Below are positions 1 to 8,823 of a stretch of DNA of 26,800 nt, in pieces. The DNA lies in contig CALNCC010000170.1 of assembly GCA_937875275.1 (NCBI GenBank), positions 1 through 26,800 on the forward strand, in the 5' to 3' direction. The notes under the pieces are model-generated. The model saw nothing but the letters and a program-made list of their open reading frames with translations, had not been told where the DNA came from and did not search any database. The DNA is from an uncultured Dysgonomonas sp. Its GTDB lineage: Bacteria; Bacteroidota; Bacteroidia; Bacteroidales; Dysgonomonadaceae. Within the stretch, counting starts at the first letter, position 1; the number at the start of each line of letters is the position of its first letter. Position numbers and translations under genes: made by a program.

Positions 1-789
1 ACCGGAGTAGGTAAAACTCATTTGGCAAAGAAGATTGCCGAAGAACTGTTCGACTCGCCGGACGCACTTATACGCATCGACATGAGCGAATACATGGAAA
101 AATTCAACGTGTCGCGCCTTGTCGGAGCACCTCCGGGATATGTCGGTTACGAAGAAGGCGGATTGATGACCGAGAAAGTACGTCGCAAACCATATTCTGT
201 CATCTTGTTGGATGAAATAGAAAAGGCGCACCCCGATGTATTCAACCTCCTATTGCAAGTAATGGACGAAGGGCATCTGACAGACAGCTTAGGTCGGAAA
301 ATAGATTTCAAAAATACGATTCTGATAATGACCTCGAATGTAGGTACTCGTCAGTTGAAAGATTTTGGACGTGGTATCGGATTCAACTCCGTTTCCACAA
401 CTGACAAACAATATTCGAGAGGCGTTCTTCAAAAAGCGTTGAACAAAACATTCTCACCCGAATTTCTGAATCGTGTAGATGATATTATCATTTTCGATCA
501 GTTAGAGAAGGATTCTATTGTTAAAATCATAGATATTGAGTTGAAAAATTTCACAAAACAGCTACAAAATCTCGGATACTCAATAAAATTATCAGCTAAG
601 GCAAAAGACCTCTTAGCAGAGAAGGGATATGACGTTCAATTCGGCGCCAGACCTTTGAAGAGAGCGATACAGACTTACGTTGAAGACGAAATAGCCGAGC
701 TTATACTATCTGGAAAGGCGAAAGAGGGACAAACAATATCTTTCGACGCAGACAAAGATGGCGAGAAGTTGAAAACATCAGTAAAATAG
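1..789 (+). CDS. clpC: ClpC-type AAA+ unfoldase, C-terminal part (5' truncated by window)
   Basis: This is the second ATPase module (D2) and C-terminal domain of an Hsp100 unfoldase that feeds proteins to the ClpP protease in the cytoplasm. The window opens inside the D2 Walker A motif (TGVGKTHLAK, from base 1). Next come the pore loop GYVGYEEGG, the Walker B segment VILLDEIEKAHPD, and the sensor region NTILIMTSNVG. The tripeptide IGF at 376-384, after DFGRG, matches the ClpP-docking loop of ClpA/ClpC/ClpX. ClpB disaggregases lack that loop, so I call ClpC rather than ClpB. The small C-terminal domain ends with the typical GARPLKRAIQTYVEDEIAE segment. The frame is open from base 1, and no start codon is visible because the first two thirds of the gene lie outside. 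A terminator-like hairpin follows at 811-840. Confidence 0.93.
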   Translation, partial: TGVGKTHLAKKIAEELFDSPDALIRIDMSEYMEKFNVSRLVGAPPGYVGYEEGGLMTEKVRRKPYSVILLDEIEKAHPDVFNLLLQVMDEGHLTDSLGRKIDFKNTILIMTSNVGTRQLKDFGRGIGFNSVSTTDKQYSRGVLQKALNKTFSPEFLNRVDDIIIFDQLEKDSIVKIIDIELKNFTKQLQNLGYSIKLSAKAKDLLAEKGYDVQFGARPLKRAIQTYVEDEIAELILSGKAKEGQTISFDADKDGEKLKTSVK

Positions 790-810
790 CGCGGTTGAGG
801 CTATAAACAT

Positions 811-840
811 CGGCTTGGGATCAATACTGACCCCAAGCCG
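811..840 (+). terminator. Probable terminator hairpin after clpC
   Basis: A perfect 9-bp inverted repeat (CGGCTTGGG at 811-819, CCCAAGCCG at 832-840) with a 12-base loop lies 22 bases after the clpC stop codon. The U-tract behind it is weak (attgctaaat), so termination may be inefficient. The position fits the end of the clpC transcript. Confidence 0.6.
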
Positions 841-900
841 ATTGCTAAATACATATTATATAACATAATCACATAGTTGTTCAACTAAGAAAAATAGTGT

Positions 901-1011
901 TAAATTTGTGTATACAAGTAAGCAATCTTTGTTTATACCTTAAGCCAATACCTAAATTGATACCTATAAGGGGAGGTTCTTTGAATGGATTGAAGAGTCT
1001 CCTTTTATTTT
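901..1011 (+). ncRNA. Candidate short leader RNA or small RNA with intrinsic terminator
   Basis: A Bacteroidetes-type -7 box, TAAATTTG, sits at 901-908. About 65 bases further on is a hairpin in which GGAGG-TTCTT (about 973-982) can pair with AAGAG-T-CTCC (about 993-1002, one G-U pair). It is followed by the T-rich run CCTTTTATTTTTC. Together they would give a transcript of roughly 95 bases starting near 915. The stretch also holds three ATACCT repeats. The next gene starts at 1058, so this could be an attenuated 5' leader of that gene or an independent small RNA. No known RNA family was recognised. The -33 box is poor, so confidence is low. Confidence 0.3.
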
Positions 1012-1057
1012 TCATCAGGCAGCAATATCATCCGACAAATACTTTAAACAAATACCG

Positions 1058-1354
1058 ATGATGAGAAAACTACTTCAAAAACTCGCCGGCAAGAATTTCT
1101 TTTTTACGAGTCTGCTTGTCGCAGGATATTTCTGTTTATTATGCCTCAACACTTATGTTATAAAATCCGATTTTATTCTTATCGAGATACTGCAAGAGCT
1201 GTTAACTCTACCTTTAATCGTTTTCCAATTTGTACTTTTAGGACTTTCAATATCGTACTGCATCAAAGATAAATTCAGACTGAGGACATATTCTTTCGGA
1301 GGATTCCTTATTCTATTCGTTAGCAATTTATTTGTTCTCATCAGTTTCATATAG
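1058..1354 (+). CDS. Small hypothetical inner-membrane protein
   Basis: The product is 98 residues and I do not recognise a family. It starts with a basic segment (MMRKLLQKLAGK) followed by about three hydrophobic stretches near residues 14-35, 42-66 and 78-98, so it is probably a small polytopic inner-membrane protein with the N-terminus inside. Two consecutive ATG codons begin the frame and I use the first. The C-terminus ends within the last hydrophobic segment. It lies between a candidate terminator (to about 1011) and the promoter of the peptidase gene (1408-1438), so it is likely a single-gene unit or the end of a leader-controlled transcript. No function can be assigned. It is likely real because of its consistent membrane-protein composition and its lack of overlap with other genes. 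Confidence 0.55.
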   Translation: MMRKLLQKLAGKNFFFTSLLVAGYFCLLCLNTYVIKSDFILIEILQELLTLPLIVFQFVLLGLSISYCIKDKFRLRTYSFGGFLILFVSNLFVLISFI

Positions 1355-1407
1355 AAACGAAAGTAGAGACACTCCACCCTACCCAAAGAAAAGACTATTA
1401 GAAACAA

Positions 1408-1438
1408 TCTGTCATTACCTCAAAAATTCATATATTTG
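1408..1438 (+). promoter_or_regulatory. Bacteroidetes-type promoter of the dipeptidyl peptidase gene
   Basis: The -7 box TATATTTG (1431-1438) matches TAnnTTTG exactly. A TCTG at 1408-1411, one mismatch from the -33 box TTTG, lies 19 bases upstream. Transcription would begin near 1445, about 16 bases before the ATG at 1461. This also argues against any earlier start for the gene. Confidence 0.6.
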
Positions 1439-1460
1439 TCTGAATTTTGAATTTAGAAGC

Positions 1461-3611
1461 ATGAAAAAAATATTTGTTCTATTCGTTCTTTCACTCCTTA
1501 CGGTATGCACCTATGCTCAGAGTCTCGAACTGAGAGACATACTTAGCGGAAAATATTACGCAAGAGGTGTAAAATCAGTAGTTTCGTCGGTCGATGGCGA
1601 GCACTACTATCAGGCAGATAATGCCAACCAGAAAATCATCAAATATTCGTACAAAACAGGAGAGCCCGTGGAGACCGTGTTCGATGCATCCAAAGCTCGC
1701 AATATAACCTTCTCTTCTTTCCAAGGCTTTATCATGAGCCCCGACGAGAAACGCATACTCATATACAACGAACGCGAATCGGTATATCGCCGATCATTCA
1801 AAGCCAATTATTACTACTACGACATACGTCGCAACCATATTCGCAAATTGACCGAAAACACATCGAAACAGATGATACCGACCTTCTCCAGAGATGGGCG
1901 TATGGCTGCCTTCGTAGTGGACAACAATATATGGTTAGCCAAGTTCGACTTCGATTCTGAATCGCAAATCACATTCGATGGGCAATTCAACAAAATCATA
2001 AATGGTGCTACTGATTGGGTATATGAAGAAGAGTTTGCTACTACTCGCCTGATGGATTTTTCGGCAGATGGGCGTTTGTTAGCATTTGTTCGTTTCGACG
2101 AATCGGAAGTTCCGGAATTTTCTTTCCCGACATACAATAACAACCTATATCCTACCGACTTTAAGTTCAAATACCCGAAAGCCGGAGAGAGGAACTCGAG
2201 CATAAGCTGTCAGGTATTCGACATTGATGCTAAAACAATCCGCCCAATGGATATCCCGGCAGGCATAGAGTACATTCCTCGCATCGAGTTTCTACCCACA
2301 GGCGACGAATTAGCTGTAATGACTCTCAATCGCGATCAGAACGACTTCAACATGTATTATGCCAACGGACGATCTACCGTCTGCCGATTGATATTGCGAG
2401 AACAGAACGACAGATATATCGACTCTGAGCTGCTCAACTCTATTCAGTTTTATAACGGCCGCTTTACCTACATCAGCGAGAAAAGCGGATACAGTCATCT
2501 GTACATATACAGCAATGTGGGAGAATTGATACGCCAGGTTACTACCGGAGACTATGATGTAACCAACCTGCTCGCTATCGATCCACTAAACGATATCATC
2601 TATTATGAATCGGCGGAAGAAGGGGCGCAATATCGTACGATATGCAAAGCCGACTTCAAGAAGAACAAGATAAATATAACGAAGCTATCGACCAAGAAAG
2701 GCTATAACACAGCTACTTTCAGCAAGAACGGAAAATACTATGTGAATAAGTACACCAACCTTACCACTCCGGCTGTTTATACGATGAACGATGCCACAGG
2801 TAAAGAAATCAGAGTATTGGAAGACAACAGCGGAACAAACACTAATCTGGCGAAAGTGAACAAGCCGACAAAGGAGTTCATCGCAGTAAAAGGGGCTGAC
2901 GGCACAATGCTGAATGCTTACATTATGAAACCGGCAAACTTTAGTTCGTCTCGCAAATACCCATTGCTAATGGTACAATACAGCGGTCCTAACTCACAGC
3001 AGGTAACAGACTCGTATGGCATGGACTGGACGGACTATCTGACTACACAGGGTTTTATTGTGGCATGTGTAGACGGACGCGGAACCGGAGCAAGAGGCGA
3101 GAACTTCCGCAAATGCACTTATATGAATTTAGGTGTATATGAATCTGACGACCAAGCAGCGGCAGCAAGACACTTTGCTACCCTACCCTATATAGACGCA
3201 AGCAAGATCGCCATCTGGGGATGGAGCTATGGCGGATACAATGTACTGATGAGCATGAGCAGAGGCGGTGGCATATTTAATGCCGGTGTAGCTGTCGCTC
3301 CCGTTACCGATTGGAAGTTCTATGACACAGTCTATGCCGAACGATTTATGCGCACTCCTCAGCAGAATGCCGCCGGATATGCTGCCGCATCGCCAATCAA
3401 GCTGGCGAGTCAGCTCGAAGGAAAGCTACTCCTCATACACGGCAGTGCCGACGATAATGTTCACTTCCAAAATACGGTAGATTATACGACTGCTTTGGTT
3501 AGAGCCAACAAACAGTTCGACATGTTTATGTTCCCCGATCAGGATCACGGAATAGGAGCATATAGAATGTACCTGTTCGAGAAAGTTATCAACTTTCTAA
3601 AGAATATGTAA
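1461..3611 (+). CDS. Dipeptidyl peptidase IV (S9B serine peptidase), exported
   Basis: The enzyme removes Xaa-Pro or Xaa-Ala dipeptides from peptide N-termini. In Bacteroidales it acts in the periplasm or at the cell surface during peptide nutrition. The product is 716 residues, close to the 723 of P. gingivalis DPP IV. A signal peptide covers residues 1-20 (MKKIFVLFVL... ending TYAQ). The N-terminal beta-propeller carries the substrate amino-terminus-binding motif DWVYEEE with the glutamates at 189-191. The C-terminal alpha/beta-hydrolase domain has the nucleophile Ser589 in GWSYGG, Asp664 in HGSADDNVHF and His696 in DQDHGIG. The spacings of 75 and 32 residues equal those of the P. gingivalis triad as I recall it. 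The frame is open further upstream, but the ATG at 1461 follows the promoter and begins the signal peptide. lipA follows after 13 bases. Confidence 0.93.
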   Translation: MKKIFVLFVLSLLTVCTYAQSLELRDILSGKYYARGVKSVVSSVDGEHYYQADNANQKIIKYSYKTGEPVETVFDASKARNITFSSFQGFIMSPDEKRILIYNERESVYRRSFKANYYYYDIRRNHIRKLTENTSKQMIPTFSRDGRMAAFVVDNNIWLAKFDFDSESQITFDGQFNKIINGATDWVYEEEFATTRLMDFSADGRLLAFVRFDESEVPEFSFPTYNNNLYPTDFKFKYPKAGERNSSISCQVFDIDAKTIRPMDIPAGIEYIPRIEFLPTGDELAVMTLNRDQNDFNMYYANGRSTVCRLILREQNDRYIDSELLNSIQFYNGRFTYISEKSGYSHLYIYSNVGELIRQVTTGDYDVTNLLAIDPLNDIIYYESAEEGAQYRTICKADFKKNKINITKLSTKKGYNTATFSKNGKYYVNKYTNLTTPAVYTMNDATGKEIRVLEDNSGTNTNLAKVNKPTKEFIAVKGADGTMLNAYIMKPANFSSSRKYPLLMVQYSGPNSQQVTDSYGMDWTDYLTTQGFIVACVDGRGTGARGENFRKCTYMNLGVYESDDQAAAARHFATLPYIDASKIAIWGWSYGGYNVLMSMSRGGGIFNAGVAVAPVTDWKFYDTVYAERFMRTPQQNAAGYAAASPIKLASQLEGKLLLIHGSADDNVHFQNTVDYTTALVRANKQFDMFMFPDQDHGIGAYRMYLFEKVINFLKNM

Positions 3612-3624
3612 TCATCACGCGACT

Positions 3625-4467
3625 ATGTCATACGTAAGAAAGCCCGATTGGCTGAAAGTTCGCTTAGGAGGAAATGAAAATTTCACCCGCACCAAGAATA
3701 TTGTAGAATCGCATTGCCTGCACACTATCTGTTCGAGTGGTAAGTGCCCTAATATGGGAGAATGTTGGGAGCGAGGAACGGCAACCTTCATGATAGGGGG
3801 AGATATATGTACCCGCTCGTGCAAGTTTTGCAACACCAAGACCGGCAGGCCGATGCCTTTGAACACAAACGAGCCTGACAATGTGGCTCAATCTATCATG
3901 CTGATGAAGCTGAAACATGCTGTTATCACATCTGTCGACCGCGATGATTTGCCCGATATGGGCGCACAACACTGGGTAGACACTATACATAAGATCAAGG
4001 AAGTTAACCCATCAACAACTATCGAAGTCCTTATCCCCGACTTTCAGGGCAAAAATGATTTGATAGACCTTGTATGCGCTGCCGCCCCTGAGGTTATTGC
4101 TCACAACATAGAGACCACCCGACGCCTGACCCCACTTGTACGTAGTGCTGCCAAGTACGACACCAGCCTGTCGGTACTGAAAAGGATATCAGATAACGGA
4201 CGCAAAGCCAAATCGGGATTTATGGTAGGGTTGGGCGAATCGTTAGACGAGGTGTACCAACTGATGGACGACCTACTCTTGTTTGGGTGCTCGATACTCA
4301 CTATCGGTCAATACCTGCAACCGACCCGCAAGCATCTGCCTGTGTCGGCCTACATAACGCCGGAAACATTCATCGAATTGAAAGAGATTGCCCTGCAAAA
4401 AGGTTTTGCCTATGTAGAAAGTGGCCCGCTCGTGCGCTCGTCTTATCATGCCGAGAAATGTCTTTAG
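3625..4467 (+). CDS. lipA: Lipoyl synthase (radical SAM)
   Basis: LipA inserts two sulfur atoms into protein-bound octanoyl groups, making the lipoyl cofactor of 2-oxoacid dehydrogenases and the glycine cleavage system. The product has 280 residues. The auxiliary iron-sulfur cluster ligands are Cys36, Cys41 and Cys47 (CSSGKCPNMGEC). The radical-SAM cluster ligands are Cys62, Cys66 and Cys69 (CTRSCKFC). The C-terminal RSSYHA motif at 271-276 supplies the serine ligand known from this family. All expected ligands are present. It lies 13 bases after the peptidase gene without its own evident promoter, so the two are probably cotranscribed. A strong terminator follows at 4513-4550. Confidence 0.97.
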   Translation: MSYVRKPDWLKVRLGGNENFTRTKNIVESHCLHTICSSGKCPNMGECWERGTATFMIGGDICTRSCKFCNTKTGRPMPLNTNEPDNVAQSIMLMKLKHAVITSVDRDDLPDMGAQHWVDTIHKIKEVNPSTTIEVLIPDFQGKNDLIDLVCAAAPEVIAHNIETTRRLTPLVRSAAKYDTSLSVLKRISDNGRKAKSGFMVGLGESLDEVYQLMDDLLLFGCSILTIGQYLQPTRKHLPVSAYITPETFIELKEIALQKGFAYVESGPLVRSSYHAEKCL

Positions 4468-4512
4468 ACATGTTGAAAACGGTAATAAACTGAAGTTCTT
4501 ATCTCTATAAAA

Positions 4513-4550
4513 CAAAAAGAGGGTTGGCGTATTGCCAACCCTGTCTTATT
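4513..4550. terminator. Bidirectional intrinsic terminator between convergent genes
   Basis: A perfect 8-bp stem, GGGTTGGC (4521-4528) and GCCAACCC (4534-4541), has a 5-base loop. It is flanked by AAAAAGA on the left and TGTCTTATTT on the right. It can therefore terminate both lipA from the left and the lyase gene from the right. Confidence 0.85.
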
Positions 4551-4567
4551 TATCTTGCTGCGAAAGA

Positions 4568-6028
4568 TTAAAGGCTATCGCCAAAATCTTCTTTAAATTT
4601 AGCTATCAGTTTTTGAGGCCAATCGCTTATCGGCTCCAAACCTCCCATGAAGAAGCGAAGCACCGGCGGCTCGTATGTGAAACGAAGCCCTCCAATCAGT
4701 TCACGGTTTTCGTACAACCATGTCAAGCGATCTTCTACATATTTTATCTGAGAGAGCGTGAACACACGACGAGGTATCGCCAAACGAAGAAGCTCCATAT
4801 CGGCATAAGTTTCGTTACCATATTCATCACGTTGGTTAGATACCGAGCCACGCTCCATACCGCGAACCCCCGAAATGAGGTAGAATGCTGCGGCAAAAGC
4901 TCCTGCCGGATATTGTGTTTGAGGGATATGTTTACATATCTCCATCACATTCACATGACATCCTAATACCCCCGCAGGCGTTACCACAGGAATACCTTTT
5001 GCATCCAAAGCATTCACCAAATACTCGATGTATTGCGGACTTTGACAGATCATGCTTTCATCGAGCGTTTCGTATAGCCCGACAGCAATAGCCTCTATCT
5101 CGCGCACCGACATTCCACCATAGGTTAAGAATCCTTCGAACAACGGAATAAGCGGTTCTAACTCTTTATATATTTCGTGGTCGTTAGTACAGATACCTCC
5201 ACCGCGAGAAGAACTCAACTTACGTGCCGAGAAATAAACAAGATCGGCAAGACCGGTCATTGCTTGAATGATTTCGCCCATCGAACTGTTTTTGAACTCA
5301 TCTTCACGTTGTTTTACCAACCAAGCATTTTCGCCCAACAAGCTGGCATCGAGCACAAGACGTATTTTATATTTGTCTGCGATAGCACGCACATCGCGCA
5401 AGTTCTGTATCGAGAACGGCTGACCTCCGATCAAGTTCGTCGAAGCTTCCATACGGATATATGGTATATTCTTTGCTCCGTGTCTCTGAATACAGTTTTC
5501 CAGCTTTTCGATGTTCATATTTCCCTTGAACGGATGTTTGCTGTTGATCACATAAGCCTCGTCATACAACAACTCTTCTATTCCTCCTCCATATTGAGTG
5601 ATATGAGCCATCGTAGTAGTAAAGTGATAGTTCATCGGCACAATGCTTCCTTTGCGGATGTATGCATTGGAAATAATATTTTCGGCAGCACGTCCCTGAT
5701 GAGCCGGCAACAAATACTTCTTTCCCAAAACATCTTCCACCGCTTTCTGGAAACGCACAAAACTTTGCGAGCCGGCATATGCATCGTCGGCAATCATCAT
5801 TGCACCCAACTGTTTGTCGCTCATCGCATTCGTCCCACTATCGGTAAGCATGTCGAGGAACACATCGTTTGTGCTCAAACGGAATGTATTGTATCCGCCT
5901 TCATTCAACGCTTCTAATCGTCTTTCGATAGGCACTAAATGTAATTTCTGCACAACACGTACTTTATGCAATTCGAGAGGAATATCCTCTCCACTGTAAA
6001 ATTTAATCTTTTCTGATTGGTTAGACAT
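4568..6028 (-). CDS. Tyrosine phenol-lyase/tryptophanase-family PLP beta-eliminating lyase, divergent
   Basis: This is a fold-type I PLP enzyme of 486 residues in the family that cleaves tyrosine to phenol, or tryptophan to indole, plus pyruvate and ammonia. Visible residues are Tyr84 (DDAYAG), Arg113 (HQGR, PLP phosphate), Asn198 (TNLIGGQP), Asp227 (PLP ring nitrogen), Lys270 (SARK, PLP Schiff base) and Arg415 (substrate carboxylate). It resembles tyrosine phenol-lyase more than tryptophanase: GTNAMSDKQ at 65-73, Arg393 in MERG where tryptophanases lack Arg, and the Phe459-Phe460 pair. Two features fit neither enzyme. The arginine normally three residues after the PLP aspartate is Leu230, and the loop after the lysine is LSSSRGGG instead of a DxxVxxGG form. 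The true substrate is therefore uncertain. It stands alone between terminators at 4513-4550 and 6127-6154. No neighbouring permease and no tnaC-like leader were seen. Confidence 0.85.
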   Translation of the reverse strand: MSNQSEKIKFYSGEDIPLELHKVRVVQKLHLVPIERRLEALNEGGYNTFRLSTNDVFLDMLTDSGTNAMSDKQLGAMMIADDAYAGSQSFVRFQKAVEDVLGKKYLLPAHQGRAAENIISNAYIRKGSIVPMNYHFTTTMAHITQYGGGIEELLYDEAYVINSKHPFKGNMNIEKLENCIQRHGAKNIPYIRMEASTNLIGGQPFSIQNLRDVRAIADKYKIRLVLDASLLGENAWLVKQREDEFKNSSMGEIIQAMTGLADLVYFSARKLSSSRGGGICTNDHEIYKELEPLIPLFEGFLTYGGMSVREIEAIAVGLYETLDESMICQSPQYIEYLVNALDAKGIPVVTPAGVLGCHVNVMEICKHIPQTQYPAGAFAAAFYLISGVRGMERGSVSNQRDEYGNETYADMELLRLAIPRRVFTLSQIKYVEDRLTWLYENRELIGGLRFTYEPPVLRFFMGGLEPISDWPQKLIAKFKEDFGDSL

Positions 6029-6126
6029 GGTTATAAAATATGTATTAAAATTTATAGTCGGTAAAAAGAAGCGTGCAAGATATGAATTTTAATTAAAATA
6101 CGGGAAACTATAAAGTATATTTATGC

Positions 6127-6154
6127 AAAAAGCCCCCCATTCGACTGAGTGGCT
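6127..6154 (-). terminator. Probable terminator after the penicillin-binding protein gene
   Basis: Read on the minus strand, AGCC (6154-6151) can pair with GGCT close to 6134-6131. A run of five T residues follows directly (6131-6127). The stem is short and its loop long. The hairpin lies 26 bases after the gene's stop codon and before the downstream lyase gene, which fits a transcript end. Confidence 0.4.
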
Positions 6155-6179
6155 ATCTGCTTATATCTATTTATTTCTC

Positions 6180-8579
6180 TTATCTGAACATCTGATCTAT
6201 CCCGACATTCGACTCGCTCGGTTGCAAAACAGTCGTGTCCCCATCTTCATAACCCATCTGCACACACGGATTTCCGTATCCCGGCACTCTTGGGAATTGA
6301 TCTGTCGGCTTATATTCTATTTCCGAATCGGCATATATTTTCTTAAAGAAAAGCCCAGTGATAGGCAATGCCGATCGTGCTCCTTGCCCGAATCTCATGG
6401 TGTCGAAGTGAATACTCATTTCGTCTCCGCCCACCCAGCACGCTGTGGAAAGACGTGGCGAAAATGCCATAAACCACGCATCGGCATGGTCGTTGGTTGT
6501 ACCCGTTTTACCACCCATCTCGCCCGACGGCACATAGCGTCTTATTCCGCCACCCGTTCCGCCATTCACTACGGCTGTGAGCATATCTATCATCTTCACA
6601 TACGTTTGCTCGCTGAATATTTCGTCGAGCTTGGCTGTGAATGTTGCGCCGGGTATAATATTTCCATATTGGTCTTCGATATGCGTAACATATACAGGCG
6701 AAGCCTTGATTCCTTTATTAGCAAAGGCAGTGTAAGCCGAAGCCATTTCGCTGATAGAGACCTCGTGCGTACCAAGACACATAGCCACTACGGGATCTAT
6801 CTTGCCGGTTATCCCGAACGAATAGAGCAAACGAGCAAAAGCATATGGCGTTGTTGTCCCCATCAGATAGGTAGTAATCCAGTTGTCTGATGTTTGCAGT
6901 CCCCACTTCAAGGTAACTTTCTCTCCCATCTTTTCGTGGCGGGCAGCATTCTCGTTACCGGGGCTAAACTCCCTGCCATTTTCATCATATAGTGTTTGCG
7001 GTCCGTATACCAATTCATTACAAGGGGTCAATCCGTTCTCCATCGCCAAGGTGTAAAGAAATGGCTTGATGGTAGATCCCACTTGTCGGCGACCGTTATT
7101 AATCATGTCGTACTTGAAGAAATTGTAGTCTATGTTTCCTACATAAGCTTTCACGTGTCCGGTTTCGGTATCCATTGCCATAAACCCTGAACGGAGTATT
7201 TGTTTGCAATAGCGGATCGAGTCGATCGGAGACATAATAGTATCGATAGTTCCTCTCCACGAAAACAGTTTCATGTCCACCGGAATTGTAAATTCCTTTG
7301 CTATCTCATCGTCCGATTTACCTCCACGCTTCGATACGCGATAGCGATCCGAGTTCTTCATTTCTCTGTTCAAAAACGATTCTACTTTGTCGCTGAATTT
7401 TCTTGCGTACGGAGCATACGAACGACCTTTCTTTTCTGAGTCGAACGCCGGTTGCAGCACCGTAGCCATATGTTCTTCCACAGCCTCTTCGGCACACTCT
7501 TGCATGCGCGAATCGATAGTGGTATATATTTTAAGTCCGTCTTTGGTTAGGTCGTAATACGAACCGTCAGCCTTTTTGTTTTTATTACTCCATCCATATA
7601 GAGGATCGTTTTCCCAAGCTATGGAATCTCTCTTATATTGCTGATAAGAATATGACGCATATTTCGATTTGTCGGGCTTGTTCATAGCAAGCATTCTTCT
7701 TATATATTCGCGCAGATAAGGAGCCAAACCATCGATATGATTTGCCGGCTTATAGGCGAGCACCAAAGGCAGTTGCTTTAATGAATCACACTGACTTTGT
7801 GAAATATAATTATACTTTCGCATCTGATTGAAGACGAGGTTTCGTCTTTCTCTTGTGCGGTCAGGATATCGTCTCGGACTGTAATATGATGAGTTGTTGA
7901 GCATACCCACAAGAGTTGCACTCTCTTCCATATTCAGCTCCTTTGGCTGCTTGTTGAAAAATATGCGGGCAGCGGATCTGATACCGACAGCATTGTGGTT
8001 AAAGTCGTACTTGTTGATATACAGATTAAGAATCTCCTCCTTTGTGTAGAAACGTTCCAGTTTAACTGCAATAACCCATTCTATCGGTTTTTGGAACAAA
8101 CGCTCTCCCACCGATTTGGCTGTTTCTCGCGTATATAGTTGCTTTGCCAACTGTTGGGTAATAGTACTACCCCCACTGGTTTTCTTCCCCGAAAGGGTTC
8201 TCCACACAGCAGCGGTCAACCCTTGAAAGTCGATGCCTGAGTGCGAATAGAAGCGCACATCTTCGGTAGCTAAAATACCATCGACAAGATATTGCGGCAA
8301 TTCTTTGTAGTTCGAATAGATACGATTATTCTTGTCGGCAGCAATTGTTCCCAACAGCACCCCATCAGACGAGTAAACCTGTGATGCGTATTTATCTATC
8401 GGGTTTTGCAAATCTTCGATTGGCGGCATATCACAAAACACTTCATTGTTGATGCCTACGAATACCGTTAAGATAAACAATATCACTGCGAAGAAAATTA
8501 TCCACAACGTTTTAACAATTTTCTTTTGAACAGGTTTCTTGGTTGGCTTTTTTTTATCGGCTGTATCTGTTTTAGTCAT
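6180..8579 (-). CDS. Class A penicillin-binding protein (PBP1A family), glycosyltransferase and transpeptidase
   Basis: This bifunctional peptidoglycan synthase of 799 residues is anchored in the inner membrane. A lysine-rich cytoplasmic tail (1-23) precedes one transmembrane segment at about 24-43. The GT51 glycosyltransferase domain has the catalytic Glu106 in ATEDVRFYSH, the motif GGSTITQQLAKQLY at 136-149 and the second conserved glutamate Glu167 in KPIEWVIAVKLER. The transpeptidase domain has the nucleophile Ser502 in GSTIKPF (SxxK), the SDN motif at 564-566 and KTG at 691-693 in GGKTGTTND. All catalytic motifs are intact. The C-terminus has no recognisable extra domain. Its promoter is likely the minus-strand box at 8627-8634. 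It appears to be a single-gene transcript. Confidence 0.95.
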   Translation of the reverse strand: MTKTDTADKKKPTKKPVQKKIVKTLWIIFFAVILFILTVFVGINNEVFCDMPPIEDLQNPIDKYASQVYSSDGVLLGTIAADKNNRIYSNYKELPQYLVDGILATEDVRFYSHSGIDFQGLTAAVWRTLSGKKTSGGSTITQQLAKQLYTRETAKSVGERLFQKPIEWVIAVKLERFYTKEEILNLYINKYDFNHNAVGIRSAARIFFNKQPKELNMEESATLVGMLNNSSYYSPRRYPDRTRERRNLVFNQMRKYNYISQSQCDSLKQLPLVLAYKPANHIDGLAPYLREYIRRMLAMNKPDKSKYASYSYQQYKRDSIAWENDPLYGWSNKNKKADGSYYDLTKDGLKIYTTIDSRMQECAEEAVEEHMATVLQPAFDSEKKGRSYAPYARKFSDKVESFLNREMKNSDRYRVSKRGGKSDDEIAKEFTIPVDMKLFSWRGTIDTIMSPIDSIRYCKQILRSGFMAMDTETGHVKAYVGNIDYNFFKYDMINNGRRQVGSTIKPFLYTLAMENGLTPCNELVYGPQTLYDENGREFSPGNENAARHEKMGEKVTLKWGLQTSDNWITTYLMGTTTPYAFARLLYSFGITGKIDPVVAMCLGTHEVSISEMASAYTAFANKGIKASPVYVTHIEDQYGNIIPGATFTAKLDEIFSEQTYVKMIDMLTAVVNGGTGGGIRRYVPSGEMGGKTGTTNDHADAWFMAFSPRLSTACWVGGDEMSIHFDTMRFGQGARSALPITGLFFKKIYADSEIEYKPTDQFPRVPGYGNPCVQMGYEDGDTTVLQPSESNVGIDQMFR

Positions 8580-8626
8580 AAGATATACAGAGAAATTTAA
8601 TATAATCGTACAATAATTAAGACCTA

Positions 8627-8634
8627 CAAAGGTA
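8627..8634 (-). promoter_or_regulatory. Probable -7 promoter box of the penicillin-binding protein gene
   Basis: The minus strand reads TACCTTTG, an exact TAnnTTTG match, about 48 bases before the ATG. No convincing -33 TTTG is seen at the usual spacing. Confidence 0.45.
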
Positions 8635-8808
8635 AACTAATTCATCTAAATATGATTAAGATAGACCGGATAAGTGATACATTTAAAAACTATTTCCACT
8701 ATTTTGCATATTATTAATAATTGATGAAACAATCTGAAGATCTATGATATTTTACATAAAAAATGATATTATTTAGTCTTTTCTGCATTAATATTTACAT
8801 TTTCAAAA

Positions 8809-8816
8809 TACATTTG
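8809..8816 (+). promoter_or_regulatory. Probable -7 promoter box upstream of the methyltransferase gene
   Basis: TACATTTG matches TAnnTTTG exactly. Transcription would begin near 8823, which leaves a leader of about 127 bases covering the orphan reading frame at 8824-8940. A -33 box is not evident. Confidence 0.4.
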
Positions 8817-8823
8817 CAGCATA

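Noticed and set aside
1332..1460. Upstream extension of the dipeptidyl peptidase frame
   Set aside because: It would run through the promoter at 1408-1438 and place the signal peptide inside the protein. The ATG at 1461 starts the signal peptide directly.
5177..5917. Long plus-strand frame opposite the lyase gene
   Set aside because: It is antisense to a gene with clear family motifs, and its translation (many Cys, His and Ser, no domain) looks like a shadow of the real frame.
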